This document shows positions 11,731-24,233 of a stretch of 64,000 bases of DNA, piece after piece; position 1 is the stretch's first letter, and each line of letters begins with the position of its first letter. The notes below the pieces were generated by a model. The model had not been told where the DNA came from. It made no database searches and saw only the letters and a list, made by a program, of their open reading frames with translations. The DNA is from Phlegmacium glaucopus (lineage: Eukaryota; Basidiomycota; Agaricomycetes; Agaricales; Cortinariaceae). Location: positions 328,580 to 392,579 of the forward strand of contig MU130540.1 in the NCBI GenBank assembly GCA_015039465.1. The letters run 5' to 3'. Made by a program: the position numbers and the translations under genes.

Positions 11731-14700
11731 GAACCTCTCAAAGTCCCCTATCTCATCTCCTATCACCTGCGTTGCATAGGCTAGACTTTTGGGACTCCCT
11801 CTTCAAGAAAGCCGATGTGAGCGTGCTCTTGGTCAGCCTTTAGAGTGGCGACTTTGGGTTGGCAAATCTCTGCTTTCATCTCAGACGCCTACACCTTGCA
11901 GCATCGCGCCTCTAAAGCAAGTTGCCAGATCAGAAGGTTCACTTTTGATATATACATCGACACAATCATAATTAGATCAACAATCCCCCTACCGATTCCC
12001 AACCTCGGCTTTTTCCCTAGCCAACTTCAAGATAAACGCTATCTTCGTTCACTTAACCCACATCAACTATTTCTTCAATATATCCCACCATCATGCCTAC
12101 TCACCTAGTCATGACTTAGACTTTGCGTCAGTCGTGACTGTGGACCTAGACTTTGCGTTGGTCTAGTTGTTGATCGCTTTGGCCCTCAAAAATCCCCGAA
12201 GCCGGTACGGACTCGAGGCATACAATCATTCTACACCTTCGGTATAGCAATTTCTCCAGGCTAGTGCTATGTCGCACTGGTATTCCACTCCTCTCCTACC
12301 ACCTCCATGCTTATTCCTTGCACTTGTGGTTGTGGTCTACAAGTGACATACGCCACAAAAAACAACCATCTCAATGGCTGCGGAAAGACAGCACTGAGAG
12401 CCAGAGTCTTAGTGGAGAACAAATTGTTGAGGACAAGTACTAGACAGCAACAACCAACTCTACCGCAGGACTGCCAAAAGGAAAAGCGGTCTCACTCCAG
12501 TTCTACTCTGATTGGCAACTGCAAATGGCTCAAAGCGGCTCAACCCGAGGTAGACCAAGTGCCTGAGATCCCCCGTGCAGACCCAGACCCAGAGGAATCA
12601 TTTTCTGTGCTGGTATCAAATGATGAATTTGAGGATGGTGCAGCCGATGTGTTGCCATCTACACGTCAGTCAAGCAGGATTACAGAGAGAACCAGGCGCA
12701 TAGCAGAACAGCGCTGGGGAAATCCCAGAACTAACTGTGGCAGTGAAGATGAGGAGGAGGAGGATGCTGGTGTGATCATGACAACCATTCCTGACGACAA
12801 AGGCAACGAAGACTATGATGAAGACAGAGATGATGAAGATGATGACAGCCTGTTTGCTGAGTCTGATGTTGCTGGCATTTCCACTTGGGATCTGCTTGAC
12901 GAAAGTTTTGAGCGTGAAGCACCATCTATAGGTATGTTTCTGGCTTATGGATCATCACCCTTGCTAATAATTGTTTAGATGGAAAGTTGTTGGGGGAATC
13001 AGATCTCAGTCTACTTCGCATTTATACACTCAAGGTGGAGGACCATCTAACAGAGCATACTTTCAACTGACTCTCCAAGGCTTTTCCAAATAGCAGTCAC
13101 GACACCCTAAAAATGACCAAGAAACGCGTTCGATTCATGTTGGGGTTCCAGCCTACACGATACAGCTGTTGTATAAACAGTTGTGTTTGCTTTGTTGGAC
13201 CGTATGAGGACCTCATCAACTGCCCCAACTGTCAGGCAGCACGGTACAACACCAATGGAAGGCCACGCAAGTACTTCAACTACCTTCCTCTTATACCTCA
13301 GTTACGAGCTATGTCGGCAAACTCTACTCATGCAAAAAAGATGCGCTATCAAGCAGGATACGTCCATGAGCCTGGCATTATCAAGGACATCTTTGATAGT
13401 GGTCATTATCAGTCCCTGCTCAACACCATTGTACCCGCAGACATGAATGATCCCTTTTTTATTTCTCCAATGAACGTGACATTGCCCTCGGTCTTTCAAC
13501 AGATGGGTTTTCTCCATTCAAGCGACGTGACAAGACATGCTGGCCCATGATACTTTTTAATTACAACCTCCCTCCCAAAATATGTTTCCAGAAGAAGTAC
13601 CGCATCCACGTTGGCACAGTTCCTGGTCCAAAAAAACCTTGGGATTGGGACTCGTTCTGTTGGCCACTTGCTCAAGAACTCATCCAGCTGGAGATCGGTG
13701 TCAACACTTTCGATGCTGTCAGCCGAGCGATATTCTTACTTCATGCATATCTCATTCTTGTATTTGGTGATATTCCTGCCATGGCTCTTATAATGCGCAT
13801 GAAAGGGCAGAATGGTCTCAGCCCATGTTGAACGTGCAACATCAAAGGCATTTCCCTCGCTCGCACTTACTATGTCCCTCTTCGACGCGATAAGATTCCT
13901 GGAGCTAATCCTCAGCAATACAACACATCCGATCTTCCTATCCGCACTCATGAAGAGTTTTTGGAACAAGCACATGCCGTTGAAATGGCCCCCAATAATT
14001 CCACACATGATTGACTTGCTAAACAATATGGCATCAAAGGCATACCTGTCCTCAGTAGCATATCTTCACTTTCCTTCCCATCTTCCTTCCCGTTCAACTT
14101 CATGCACCTCATTTGGGAGAATTTAATTCCCAACCTCATCCTATTCTGGACCGGTGAATTCAAGGACTTAGATCATCAAGGCAAAAGCTACGTTATTGAA
14201 CCTCATATCTGGAATGAAATCGGAGTAACTACAGCAGCCTGTGGTGCGACAATTCCAGCAGCTTTCAGGGCTTTGGTGCCCAACATTGCAATGAAACGGT
14301 CCCAGATGACTGCTGAGATGTATGCAAATTGGACGCTCTATATCGCTCCACTCGTGTTACGTGGAAGGTTCAAAAAGCCAAGTACTACACGCATTTCATG
14401 CAACTTATCAAACTTATCAAGCTATGTCTGGTGTTCGAGATTGATGAGGCAATGTTGAATCAGATTGATGAGGGCTTCAAGTTGTGGGTTGAGGGATACG
14501 AACGGTGAGTATTTATTCTTCCTACTATCAAATATTATACCCATAGTATTGATATAGGCTATATTATCGAAATGACCCCACACGACTTTCTGCTTGTCCT
14601 TTGACTATCCATGCACTTCTTCACATTGCGTGGGGTATCAGGGCAGCCAGTCCTGTCTGGACCTATTGGGCATTTCCCATGGAACATCATTGTAACACAT

Positions 14701-15549
14701 TGCTTCCATCAATCAGAAGCAGACGCCATCCTTATGCGTCAATTAGTTCCTTTGTCACTGCGATTGCGCAGCTCAACCAAATACAACTTTTGTATAATCT
14801 TGATGAAGCACTATGCCTGGATCCTGACAAGAAGGAAAGTAACAAGCTTATACATAACCTATGTATGTGAAATTGACTTCGCCCTTATTTCTGATCACTC
14901 ATCTGAAATTTCAAAACAGATCCACTTTACATGCTTTCTGCTCCCCGACGACATGAAATCTTACCCTCACCAATCCAAAGTAAAGTTTTGGCTTGCTTAG
15001 TGATGCGCTTCAATGTTAAGAAGAACATTGTTCAATCTGTCATCAAGCTGAATCAACCAATTACCCAGTACGGCAGGGTCACTCGTCTTGAAGGAGGTGA
15101 TTGTATGATTGGCCGAGATTTGGTTCAAGGGACCAAGGACAGCCATGACACATCTTTTGTTCGAGTTGAGTCCTGCCTTCTTTTCATATGTGCAATTTCC
15201 TGAGCATTCTTTCATCCAGTATACTCAATTTGTGGATCGATATACTCGCCAAAAGAGAAGAAGACCAGAATTTGAACTTCAAGATTTCTTTGGTCAACTA
15301 AAACATATTCTTATTTTAGAGTTACCATCCACACCGCAACTCAACTTGGCCACGCCGACAACGATCATCCTAGCACTGATCCAGAGCATCAAAGCAACAA
15401 TAAGGAATAATATCTATTATTACAAAGAAATCGGGGTTGATGAAGTTGTTGATCTGACTACAGTGCAGTGCGTTGTTGGAAGAATACAGGATAGGGATGA
15501 GTGGGCTATCATTGATCGGAGCAATAATGTGGCAATCCGGGCGGACTGA
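11731..15549 (+). mobile_element. Plavaka (CACTA) transposon copy B
   Basis: Second copy of the element at 5575, colinear over 3.1 kb and extending further 3' through the end of the transposase. Its 5' side is replaced by the gypsy LTR at 11730. The paired motif TAGACTTTGCGTC is at 12117 and, mutated, at 12147. The 3' terminus is not defined. Confidence 0.85.
12307..15549 (+). pseudogene. Plavaka transposase, copy B
   Basis: Same domain order as copy A, and here the C-terminus is kept: the block ending QCVVGRIQDRDEWAIID (about 15462-15515) is typical of Plavaka proteins. The stops TGA 13068-13070, 13829-13831 and 14012-14014 all stand where copy A has CGA (Arg). One T is missing from the T-run at about 13455 relative to copy A (6 versus 7), shifting the frame. 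Introns of about 50 bp as in copy A. Non-functional. Confidence 0.85.
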
Positions 15550-15859
15550 TGCTTTTAGGTGTGATATAAGTCTTTTTCTAACTCTTTCTCTGTCTAACCA
15601 ATGCATCGTGTTTATTGTTCTCTCCCACTGCTACGTAGATCTTCCTAACGCCCAGAGCTGCTGCTACGCTGTCGGATATGTTTATATACTTGTAGACTGA
15701 ACTTGTTTACCCCTCAAATTAATCAATGTGCTCTTTCCTCAGAAATACATAGCTGCTGGCTCAGGAGAACTCAACATGGCTGATCTCAAAAGACAATATT
15801 CGTTGCTCCAACCCAGCCAAGCTCAAGATGCACGATCTAGTGCTAACTTTGACTCAAAA
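15550..15859. other. 3' flank of Plavaka copy B
   Basis: No gene seen. It may hold the 3' untranslated part of the transposon before the repeat starting at 15860. Confidence 0.4.
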
Positions 15860-16982
15860 TTGCTATAGACGAGGTTGCTGGAATGCGCAGGGGGAGCGAT
15901 ATGCAAGTTTTATTGCAAGCTGGATCAATGAAACCTTGCTCTGACTGCTTGGGTACGTTACCAAGCACCAAAGTGATCCTTTCTGTCATGTATACTCTAT
16001 CATTCACAACCTCTCACAGACTCTGGTTGACGCTGATGATCCTAACGCCCCCTAGTTTTCTCCTGGAACGGTCCCAGTCGTCCACACTTCCATCGCTCGT
16101 TCATTCCCCACAACTCCTTTTGTTTCACAGGAACATCCTCAACTCAATGAAGGCACTGCAAGTATTGCTCTCAACCATCCCAGCAAATAGGTATTTGCTG
16201 GGCTCATTCAGGGCATTGGACTTTCAGTCGCGGCTCAACAGGGAAACCATGCGATCTCAAAAATCTTGTGTTCAGAGGCGGTGTTCATTGTTTAAAGCAA
16301 ATGAGTACAATCCGTGTACTTGCGGTAAGTCAGCCCCAATTACGGCCATCTATTAGTTCTTAATAGCTTTTTTAACAGCATACAGTTAGTCGCAGAGCGT
16401 TAGCAGTTACTATCGCCTTTGTAGTGTTTTTTTATATCTCGAACTGCACTACTTGGCGCCAGTAGTCACGGTGTTCTGCACTTTTCTGGCTGCTACCCGT
16501 TACCTCAAGGCCAAGTTAGCGGCAGCAGATCTATTTCTGGCCATGACTATATAGAACAGCCAACTGTAAGGTATATATATTTCTATTCTTTGAACTATAA
16601 CTAATATATCTTCGTCAGCGACATAAAGTTATCTACCATTTCGCGTTCCTTGCTGCGCTAATGCTCGTCTACTTGCTCAGACGATATTTCACAATGTTTG
16701 CACTACTCGCATGCAGTACTGTCATTTATCTGTGATGTACTTACCCTTAGTTTGTAATTTACCTCGATAGTTCCTACCCTAAAAGTGGTAAACAATTTTC
16801 TTGATATCATAATTCCATCCTTATCTTTTTTGATGTAAATATCTACAATAAGTACTGTAATCAATTACTATGAAAAACATAGCTTATCTCTACTTGTCCA
16901 AAAAACAACCTTAAAAGTAAGAATTTCCCTCTTTTATACATTTTCCGTTGTTATTTACAATGCAACTGGTCTTACAGTGATT
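15860..16982. repeat. 1.12-kb direct repeat, copy 1
   Basis: Nearly identical to 18931-20052, from TTGCTATAGACGAGG to CTTACAGTGATT. Differences are a handful of substitutions, mostly C/T or G/A. No convincing coding frame. It follows Plavaka copy B directly, so it may be the 3' non-coding end of that element or an independent repeat. Confidence 0.9.
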
Positions 16983-17794
16983 AGAGCATCGAATAACGAA
17001 AAATAAGGGACAAATACCCCGGAAATGGAAATGTTGGTGTTGGGTTTAACATATATCACAACTACATCTGCAGTGTCCTCTTTTATCGTCGTTGTTTCAG
17101 CGCTGGCACATAATTTGGCAGGGAGCGAAATCTTAGCAGACTTGATACAGGCGGGTTGAAAAGGGGAGCCATTATAAATGCTACAGGGAGAAGAAGGAAG
17201 TGCAGTACATCAGCAAAAGTCCACCCATCTGGCAGGTCTGGCGTGTCTGGCATGTCTGGCAGGTTTGCTGCCAGAAATCCTCATCATCTCATTTTTCCTC
17301 AGAATTTTTTCATAGCCACAATTATATCATAAATGCTCAGAATATACATTCTGTCAGACATTGGTCAGACAGGCACCATAAATTGCTTCCCTCCAGAAAA
17401 CAGTTCAAGTTCATTCAAACTCCAATACACGTGACTTTGTTGATCGATGTTCAACATTGAATTCTCCGCCTTTGTCTCTTTATCTCTTACCGTCATCACC
17501 TACCTCTGCCCTACCACATCTCACTACCATGATACATGACAACGCGGTGACTAGTTAGAGAGTGATCTAGGACTCGGTACGTCTCTCAGCCCTTACATCA
17601 TATTTGAACTCATCAATCACCACAACTTGAACACTCAGGGTACCATGCCTGTGACGGTCAGGTGACTACCCCTACCACCACCACAGACCACCACCATGAC
17701 GGCAACTGTGATCATGACAAACCACAACAGCGGCAACCAGGACCACAGCAATGTTGTCCCCAACTCATGAGGTAAGCTGTTGCTGCCTCTTCTT
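16983..17794. other. No gene recognised
   Basis: Contains a short CTGGCAGG-type microrepeat near 17230-17272 and a His/Asp-rich open stretch near 17690-17760. Nothing can be assigned. Confidence 0.4.
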
Positions 17795-18477
17795 TAGGGC
17801 TACCAAAGTTCAGTTCAGTTCAGTTCTTCACCTCCTTAACCTGAACTGAGCACTGAACTGATACCCTCTCAGCTGAACTGAACCTGAACTGAACTGAACT
17901 ATTTAGAACCAGTTCTAACCAGTTCAGTTCAGTTCTAAACTGGTTTGAACTGATGAACTGATTGTAAAATCAGAAAATTAAGAATTTATCGAAAAATACC
18001 TGAGAATATACTGCACTTGCTTGATATTTACTTGATTAACTACTTTAACAGCTTCAAAACTTTCATGAGCATCAGTTTCATATGTAACATTGAAAATGTT
18101 GTATATTTTCCCAAATAGGTAGTGCTAATAGATGCTTATATAATGTCATTACTTACCAAGTGTGGCCATTACCTCTTTCCTCAGCCATTATTCTATGCCC
18201 AAAAAGCCTGCCAAATCATTCACAATGTTCATACATTACCAAGAGATCAATTTTCAGAAAATAGCAAGTCAAAAAGTAGGAATGTCCCATCCTCCCAGGG
18301 TAAAATAGTTCAGCAGTTCAGTCCAGTTCAAACCAGTTCAGAAATTTTTAAGAATCCCTGAACTGCGAACCAGAACTGACTGGTGTAAGGCTGAACTGGA
18401 ACTGAACTGAACTTTCAGTTCAGTTCAGTCAGTTCTGGTTCTCTGCATCAGTTCTGAACTGAACTTTGGTAGCCCTA
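17795..18477. mobile_element. hAT-type MITE, 683 bp, GTTCAG-rich
   Basis: The termini TAGGGCTACCAAAGTTCAG and its inverse are flanked by the perfect 8-bp duplication CTCTTCTT (17787-17794 and 18478-18485). TAGNG ends and an 8-bp duplication fit the hAT superfamily. Both subterminal zones carry many GTTCAG/CTGAAC units. No transposase is encoded. Confidence 0.9.
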
Positions 18478-18727
18478 CTCTTCTTTGTTTCCCCACACCC
18501 CACCCTCACATTGCATCCTGTCTAGCATGGCCTCACCTCGAGCGCGATGTACCACCTTCACTGCCACTAACTTCTTCGGTTCATACAGAGTGCAACCGGG
18601 GCATTGACAATGCAGACGACAATGCTGGCATGGGGATGATAAGTCACATCAGGTATGTGGTAAGTAGTGTTGCCACCGGCTCGGCTCAGAGCCGAAAGCC
18701 GTCCAGCCGAGCTGTTGCCAGGGGCGA

Positions 18728-18925
18728 GTCCGATAAAATTCCGGTGGAAGTCCGGCGGAATCTGACCGGACATATAGTCCGGTCATGTTTCTACATCCAC
18801 CGGACTCTGACCGGACTTTGACCGGACTTTGACCGGACTTCCACCAGACTCCGGCGGAATGTTACCGGAGTCCGGTCAAGTCCGGCGGAGTCCGGCCGGA
18901 CAATGTGGGGGACTGTAAAATACAC
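18728..18925 (-). mobile_element. GTCCGG-repeat MITE fragment
   Basis: Its right end, GTGGGGGACTGTAAAATACAC, and its GTCCGG/CCGGAC arrays equal the reverse complement of 29453-29648. The left end is not a clear terminus; palindromic CGGCTCGGCTCAGAGCCG lies just upstream. Confidence 0.8.
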
Positions 18926-18930
18926 CAAAG

Positions 18931-20052
18931 TTGCTATAGACGAGGTTGCCGGAATGCGCAGGGGGAGCGATACGCAAGTTTTATTGCAAGCTGGATCAAT
19001 GAAACCTTGCTCTGACTGCTTGGGTACGTTACCAAGCACCAAAGTGATCCTTTCTGTCATGTATACTCTATCATTCACAACCTCTCACAGACTCTGGTTG
19101 ATGCTGACGATCCTAACACCCCCTAGTTCTCTCCTGGAACGGTCCCAGTCGTCCACACTTCCATCGCTCATTCATTCCCCACAACTCCCTTCGTTTCACA
19201 GGAACATCCTCAACTCAATGAACGCACCGCAAGTATCACTCTCAACCATCCCAGCAAATAGGTATTTGCTGGGCTCGTTCAGGGCATTGGACTTTCAGTC
19301 GCGGCTCAACAGGTCACCATGCGATCTCAAAAATCTTGCGTTCAGAGGTGGTGTTCATTGTTTAAAGCAAATGAGTACAATCCGTGTACTTGCGGTAAGT
19401 CAGCCCCAATTACGGCCATCTATTAGTTCTTAATAGCTTTTTTAACAGCGTACAGTTAGTCGCAGAGCGTTAGCAGTTACTATCGCCTTTGTAGTGTTTT
19501 TTTATATCTCGAACTGCACTACTTGGCGCCAGTAGTCACGGTGTTCTGCACTTTTCTGGCTGCTACCCGTTACCTCAAGGCCAAGTTAGCGGCAGCAGAT
19601 CTATTTCTGGCCATGACTATATAGAACAGCCAACTGTAAGGTATATATATTTCTATTCTTTGAACTATAACTAATATATCTTTGTCAGCGACGTAAAGTT
19701 ATCTACCATTTCGCGTTCCTTGCTGCGCTAATGCTCGTCTACTCGCTCAGACGATATTTCGCAATGTTTGCACTACTCGCATGCAGTACTGTCATTTATC
19801 TGTGATGTACTTACCCTTAGTTTGTAATTTACCCCGATAGTTCCTACCCTAAAAGTGGTAAACAATTTTCTTGATATCATAATTCCATCCTTATCTTTTT
19901 TGATGTAAATATCTACAATAAGTACTGTAATCAATTACTATGAAAAACATAGCTTATCTCTACTTGTCCGAAAAACAACCTTAAAAGTAAGAATTTCCCT
20001 CTTTTATACATTTTCCGTTGTTATTTACAATGCAACTGGTCTTACAGTGATT
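18931..20052. repeat. 1.12-kb direct repeat, copy 2
   Basis: Second copy of 15860-16982. It begins immediately after the terminus of a GTCCGG MITE, which probably cut off whatever preceded it. Confidence 0.9.
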
Positions 20053-20818
20053 CTACCTAGTCTTTGATAGACAATCCTTTTCTATCTTCTTCACTCTCAA
20101 ACTCAACAGCTTCTTGAGACCTTAACAAGTCTCCGTAGCTCTAGAGCTCAGCTTAGACTAAACTCCAACATAGTAACAATTGTCAATGATCAGTGTACCT
20201 GAATCGTTCAAAGTCATAACAAATTGCATGACTACTTGCCATAATAAATTGATACTTTTCACTGAGAAATCCTAAAAATTTCCATGTGATGTGTGAACCA
20301 AGTGTGAACCCAATGTCTGAATGAATGTTAAAAAATTGACTATATCCTTTTAAGACCACAATTTGAAGGAGTAGTTATGAAAATCTCATTCATTAGGTGT
20401 CATTTAGTTTGCATTTATTTTTGAGAACACCAGCTACAAGCTCAGAATACACATGGCTCCCATGGCTTGCAAGTTGAAGTTGCACCTTAGCTCAGGCTCA
20501 TTTGGGATTTTCATGACCAAATAAAATCTGAGAACCAAGCATATATCTATTTTCAAGTTAATTAATATATTTAGAGGTATTTGGATCTACTGAGAGGTCA
20601 AATTAGATGCGACATGATGTTGTAAGAATGTACATCAGCAAAACATCATTTGAGATTCCACTTTCCAGTGGTTTCAGTTGGTTTCTGGTGGTTTCAAGGA
20701 TTCCTGAATCCTTGAAATCTGGAAACCAAGAAACCTGGGCAAATTATTTACATATTATAAAAATATATTATAAAACCTTGCTATGTTAATCATACCACCA
20801 CTAGCAAGTAGTGCTTGG
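20053..20818. other. No gene recognised
   Basis: AT-rich sequence with GGTTTC/GAAACC clusters at about 20655-20740 that recur near 21650-21780. It is probably the arms of an older element around the MITE at 20819. Confidence 0.4.
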
Positions 20819-21371
20819 AAGTTAGGTTAATTAACTGGAAAATAACTGAGACCTAACCAGACCTAACTGCAAAGCTAACCTAACTGCAGTTAGGGTTAGT
20901 CAATTTTGAAAATAAAATAACCAGTCATTTTGCAGTTAAATAACTGGTTATAACCACCCCTATTTTACCCCTTCAAAATGTGCCTAAGAACATCAAAAAT
21001 GCTCAAAATTTGACTGAGTTATTGTCAAATCTCTAAATATTAGTCAAAATAGTAGATCTTTAAGATTATTTTCATAAATATGTCAATTATTCACTGAATT
21101 AAATGTTCTTGGGCTTGTTTTAAGGCTAAAATAAGTGGGAATAATATTACTGAGACATATATGGATGGATTTGCCTGATTTTTGCTGAATTTAAGTTCCC
21201 TGGTCCTAACCGGTTAGTAACTGGTTAGTAACTGCAAATAACTGACTATAACCAGTTATTTGCAGTCTGGTTAGGTTATTTTTGGTTCTGGGACAAAGGA
21301 TAACTGGTCTTGGTCTTGGTTAGAGCCCCTGGGCACTAAATAACCATACCTAACCAGACTTTTAAGCACTA
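20819..21371. mobile_element. hAT-type MITE, 553 bp, in a palindrome
   Basis: Ends TAGTGCTTGGAAGTTAGG and CCAGACTTTTAAGCACTA are flanked by the perfect duplication CTAGCAAG (20811-20818, 21372-21379). Subterminal arrays of CTAACC and AACTGGTTA run inwards. The empty site would be the palindrome CCACCACTAGCA-AG-TGCTAGTGGTGG. Confidence 0.9.
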
Positions 21372-21896
21372 CTAGCAAGTGCTAGTGGTGGGATCAAGTG
21401 TAATGTGGTTGCCTTTATATACATAAATAAATGGCCTCAGGGTCACAGTTGGGACCCAGAATATTCCATAAATTATGTAACTGTTATAGAATATTCTGGG
21501 CTTGAAACAAACCCTGAGGCAATTTACTTATATAAAGATCATCTCTCTTGACCCAATCCCCCACTGGTGTTGGCTAGTTGTAGAGAGTTGTAGTAAATAC
21601 TACTATTTTAGTTAAATATTGTAACATTTAATATTTATAGTGGCCAGTTTCTTAGGTTTCCAAGGTTTCCAAAAATATACCCATACCTTGGTTTCTGCAG
21701 AAATGGAGTTTTGAGGATCCTGGTTTCATTGGGTTTTGATGGTTTCCTGGATTTATAAACCACTGGAACCAAAATTATGTTATCCATGTGGCTCATGAGA
21801 AAGTGGCAATGCCCAGCAAGGGTGGCAGGCAAATAACATTTGTGGTAGACAATATATTGCATTGTTGAGTGGTTGTTCTACACAGCAGCAACTATG
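21372..21896. other. No gene recognised
   Basis: Contains the right half of the palindrome and GGTTTC-rich sequence near 21650-21780. Confidence 0.4.
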
Positions 21897-22449
21897 TGTT
21901 AAGTTTAAAACAAAGGAAGTCACGTCGGAGTTACTCCGGAACAAGTAAGCGGAAAGGACATTGGCCTCAGCATGTGTGCTGTGCCGCCCAGCTCCTATAG
22001 TGTCCTGATTTCGGAATCGGAAGAGAAAGGAATAGAACGGAAGACCTCAGTGACTTAGAGGACAAACAAGAGGAGGAAACTAAATTGATATTCAAACTGA
22101 GGAAAACATACAAATTTCGAGTACTTAAATATACAAGGAATAGCATCCGAAATATAAAATATAAATATAAATACTGCATTCTGCTCCCGGAAAGGTCCTG
22201 CATTCTTGGGGTGAATAATCCATAGCTGGTGTGCTGACTGATAGTGGGAAAGTGATGACAAAGAAATAGTTGTTATGGTGAAGGTGTGGTAATGGGATTG
22301 GAGTATCATTGGAAGAGTCAGAATGATACGGAGAAGTCTTGGGGTTGGACGTAGGAGGAGTAGAACTGGAAATAAGGGAAAGTACTGGAATGGACTACGG
22401 ACTACCGGAAACAACTCCGACGGAGTCAGACTGGAGTAATGTATGACGG
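21897..22449 (-). mobile_element. LTR of the 569-bp Ty3/gypsy family, diverged
   Basis: Starts TGTTAAGTTTAAAACAAAGG, the reverse complement of the end of the LTR at 49404, and runs to CCGGAAACAACTCCGACGG and beyond. Internal regions are not attached, so it is a solo or rearranged LTR. Confidence 0.8.
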
Positions 22450-23358
22450 TGATGTACCTGTGGTGGGATCAGACTGCAAGTAGTAACATAGTTTGGAGCG
22501 GTTAATGTAGCTTTCCTCGATAGAGTTAAAGAGAAGTTCGCGGTATTGAGATACGCAAGGAGAGTAGACCGTGAAGATAGTGAAGTTCGCGAATGATAAC
22601 GCAGTACACGAAGTAGCTTAAAGAATGAGACTTATTGACTTAGAATGTTGCTGCAAAGTTTATGGGATCAAAACTCTGGCTGTCTCTTGTTCACCTTCCC
22701 TCCTACTTGCTACGGATACTTAATACAAGAGTTGTAAACTAACCAGGTGCGGATATGCGAAACAGTAATGTAAAAATTGAGCTAATGCGAAATCACATTG
22801 ACCCAATAGTTCGGTAACGAAGACATAGGAGACGAAGTAAAAATAAATATGATGAGTAAGGAGGTCAGTTGAATGACCTCCTGTTTTGAAGTATATGATA
22901 AAATATATATATGGAAAAATGAAAGAAAGCAAGTGCAAAATAAACACGGACCATAATAAAACCAGTGCAGGGGATACCGGAGAGGTAAAGTATGCTTATG
23001 CGAACCGTGAAAGACCACAACATTAGATAGTGGCTGTGCGGAGGTAATGCTGCGAAAGGGCGAAATGGCTAAGTCCAATATTGTTAGAGAAAGTTGAAAC
23101 TGGTCTGAAGTATGAAGTGCGAAGAGTGATGAGGGTGCTTTTGATAGTTGTAGGGGTTGTAGATAGTTGTGCAATGTATGAGCGAGGAGTAGAAGGTATT
23201 GCCGGACATACAAATGATAGTGCGAGAGTTACTGGTAATTGTGGCCGAGAGTGTGAGTAATAATGGTAACTGTGAGGTATCCGCGAGTGTCTGCGAAGTT
23301 GTTAAACCTCAAAAATAACCTGTTTACGAACCTATAGGCTATATGGATCCCATCAACA
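22450..23358 (-). mobile_element. About 0.9-kb LTR-like repeat, inverted relative to 62116-63028
   Basis: Reverse complement of 62116-63028 over its whole length. Read on the minus strand it begins TGATGGGATC and ends GATCCCACCACA, consistent with TG...CA termini. It carries a perfect 8-bp hairpin GGAGGTCA...TGACCTCC near 22858-22880 and an AT-rich TATATATA segment. No protein is encoded. Confidence 0.75.
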
Positions 23359-23620
23359 GAATGTAACACTATGTAAAATTCTGAATAGACATATTTACAA
23401 TAATTGGAGATAACTATGACCTGACAGTTTTTGGGGGAGGAAAATTCTTGTACACAGGGTAGGAGGAGTAAAATTCTTTAAGAATGGAATCTGCCAGGCA
23501 GATAACTGGCAGATAACAACCCACCTATATAGGAGGTAAACCCAAGCTTTGGCTACTACTACTAAACCAACTCACCAATCTTGCAACCTTATGCAAGTCA
23601 AATCAATGAAACACTGCATG
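23359..23620. other. Unassigned spacer
   Basis: No gene seen; contains a CTGCCAGGCAGATAACTGGCAG inverted motif near 23490. Confidence 0.35.
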
Positions 23621-24146
23621 TGTTAAGTTCGGGAACTCTGTTCTGGAGTTTCGGACAGAGTAACAGAATGGAGTTATGGAAAGGATAGGACTTAGCCTCA
23701 GCTTATGTGCTGTGCTACCCAGAACCTTCGTGTCCTAGATTTCGGGGTAAGACGGAGCAGAGCGGAACCGGAAGTTGCAAAGAACTTAGAGGAAGACCAA
23801 GAGAGGGAAACTAAGTCGATATTTGAACTGAGGAAAACATACAAGTTTTGAGTACTTAAATATAAAAGGAATAGCATCCGAAATATAAAATATAAATATA
23901 AATACTGCGTTCTGCTCCCGGAAAGGTCCTGCATTCTTGGGGTGAATAATCCATAGCTGGTGTGCTGACTGAGTGGGAAAGTGATGACAAAGAAATAGTT
24001 GTCATGGCAAAGGTGTGGTAATGGGTTTGGAGTATCGTCGGAAGAGTCAGAATGATACGGAGAAGTCTCGGAGTTGGACGGAGGAGTAGAACCGGAAACA
24101 AGGGAAAGTACTGGAACAGAGTATGGACTACCGGAAACAACTCTGG
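23621..24146 (-). mobile_element. Truncated LTR of the 569-bp Ty3/gypsy family
   Basis: Begins TGTTAAGTTCGGG and is colinear with the LTR at 21897, then breaks off near 24146 after CCGGAAACAACTCTGG. It interrupts the hAT transposase gene that follows. Confidence 0.8.
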
Positions 24147-24233
24147 AAGGGCATCCTGTCGATTAGGTGAAAAGCCTATTAATGGCTGCTCTAAATTAGT
24201 GTGAATAGAATGGGAATTAACTGTTGAAATTAC

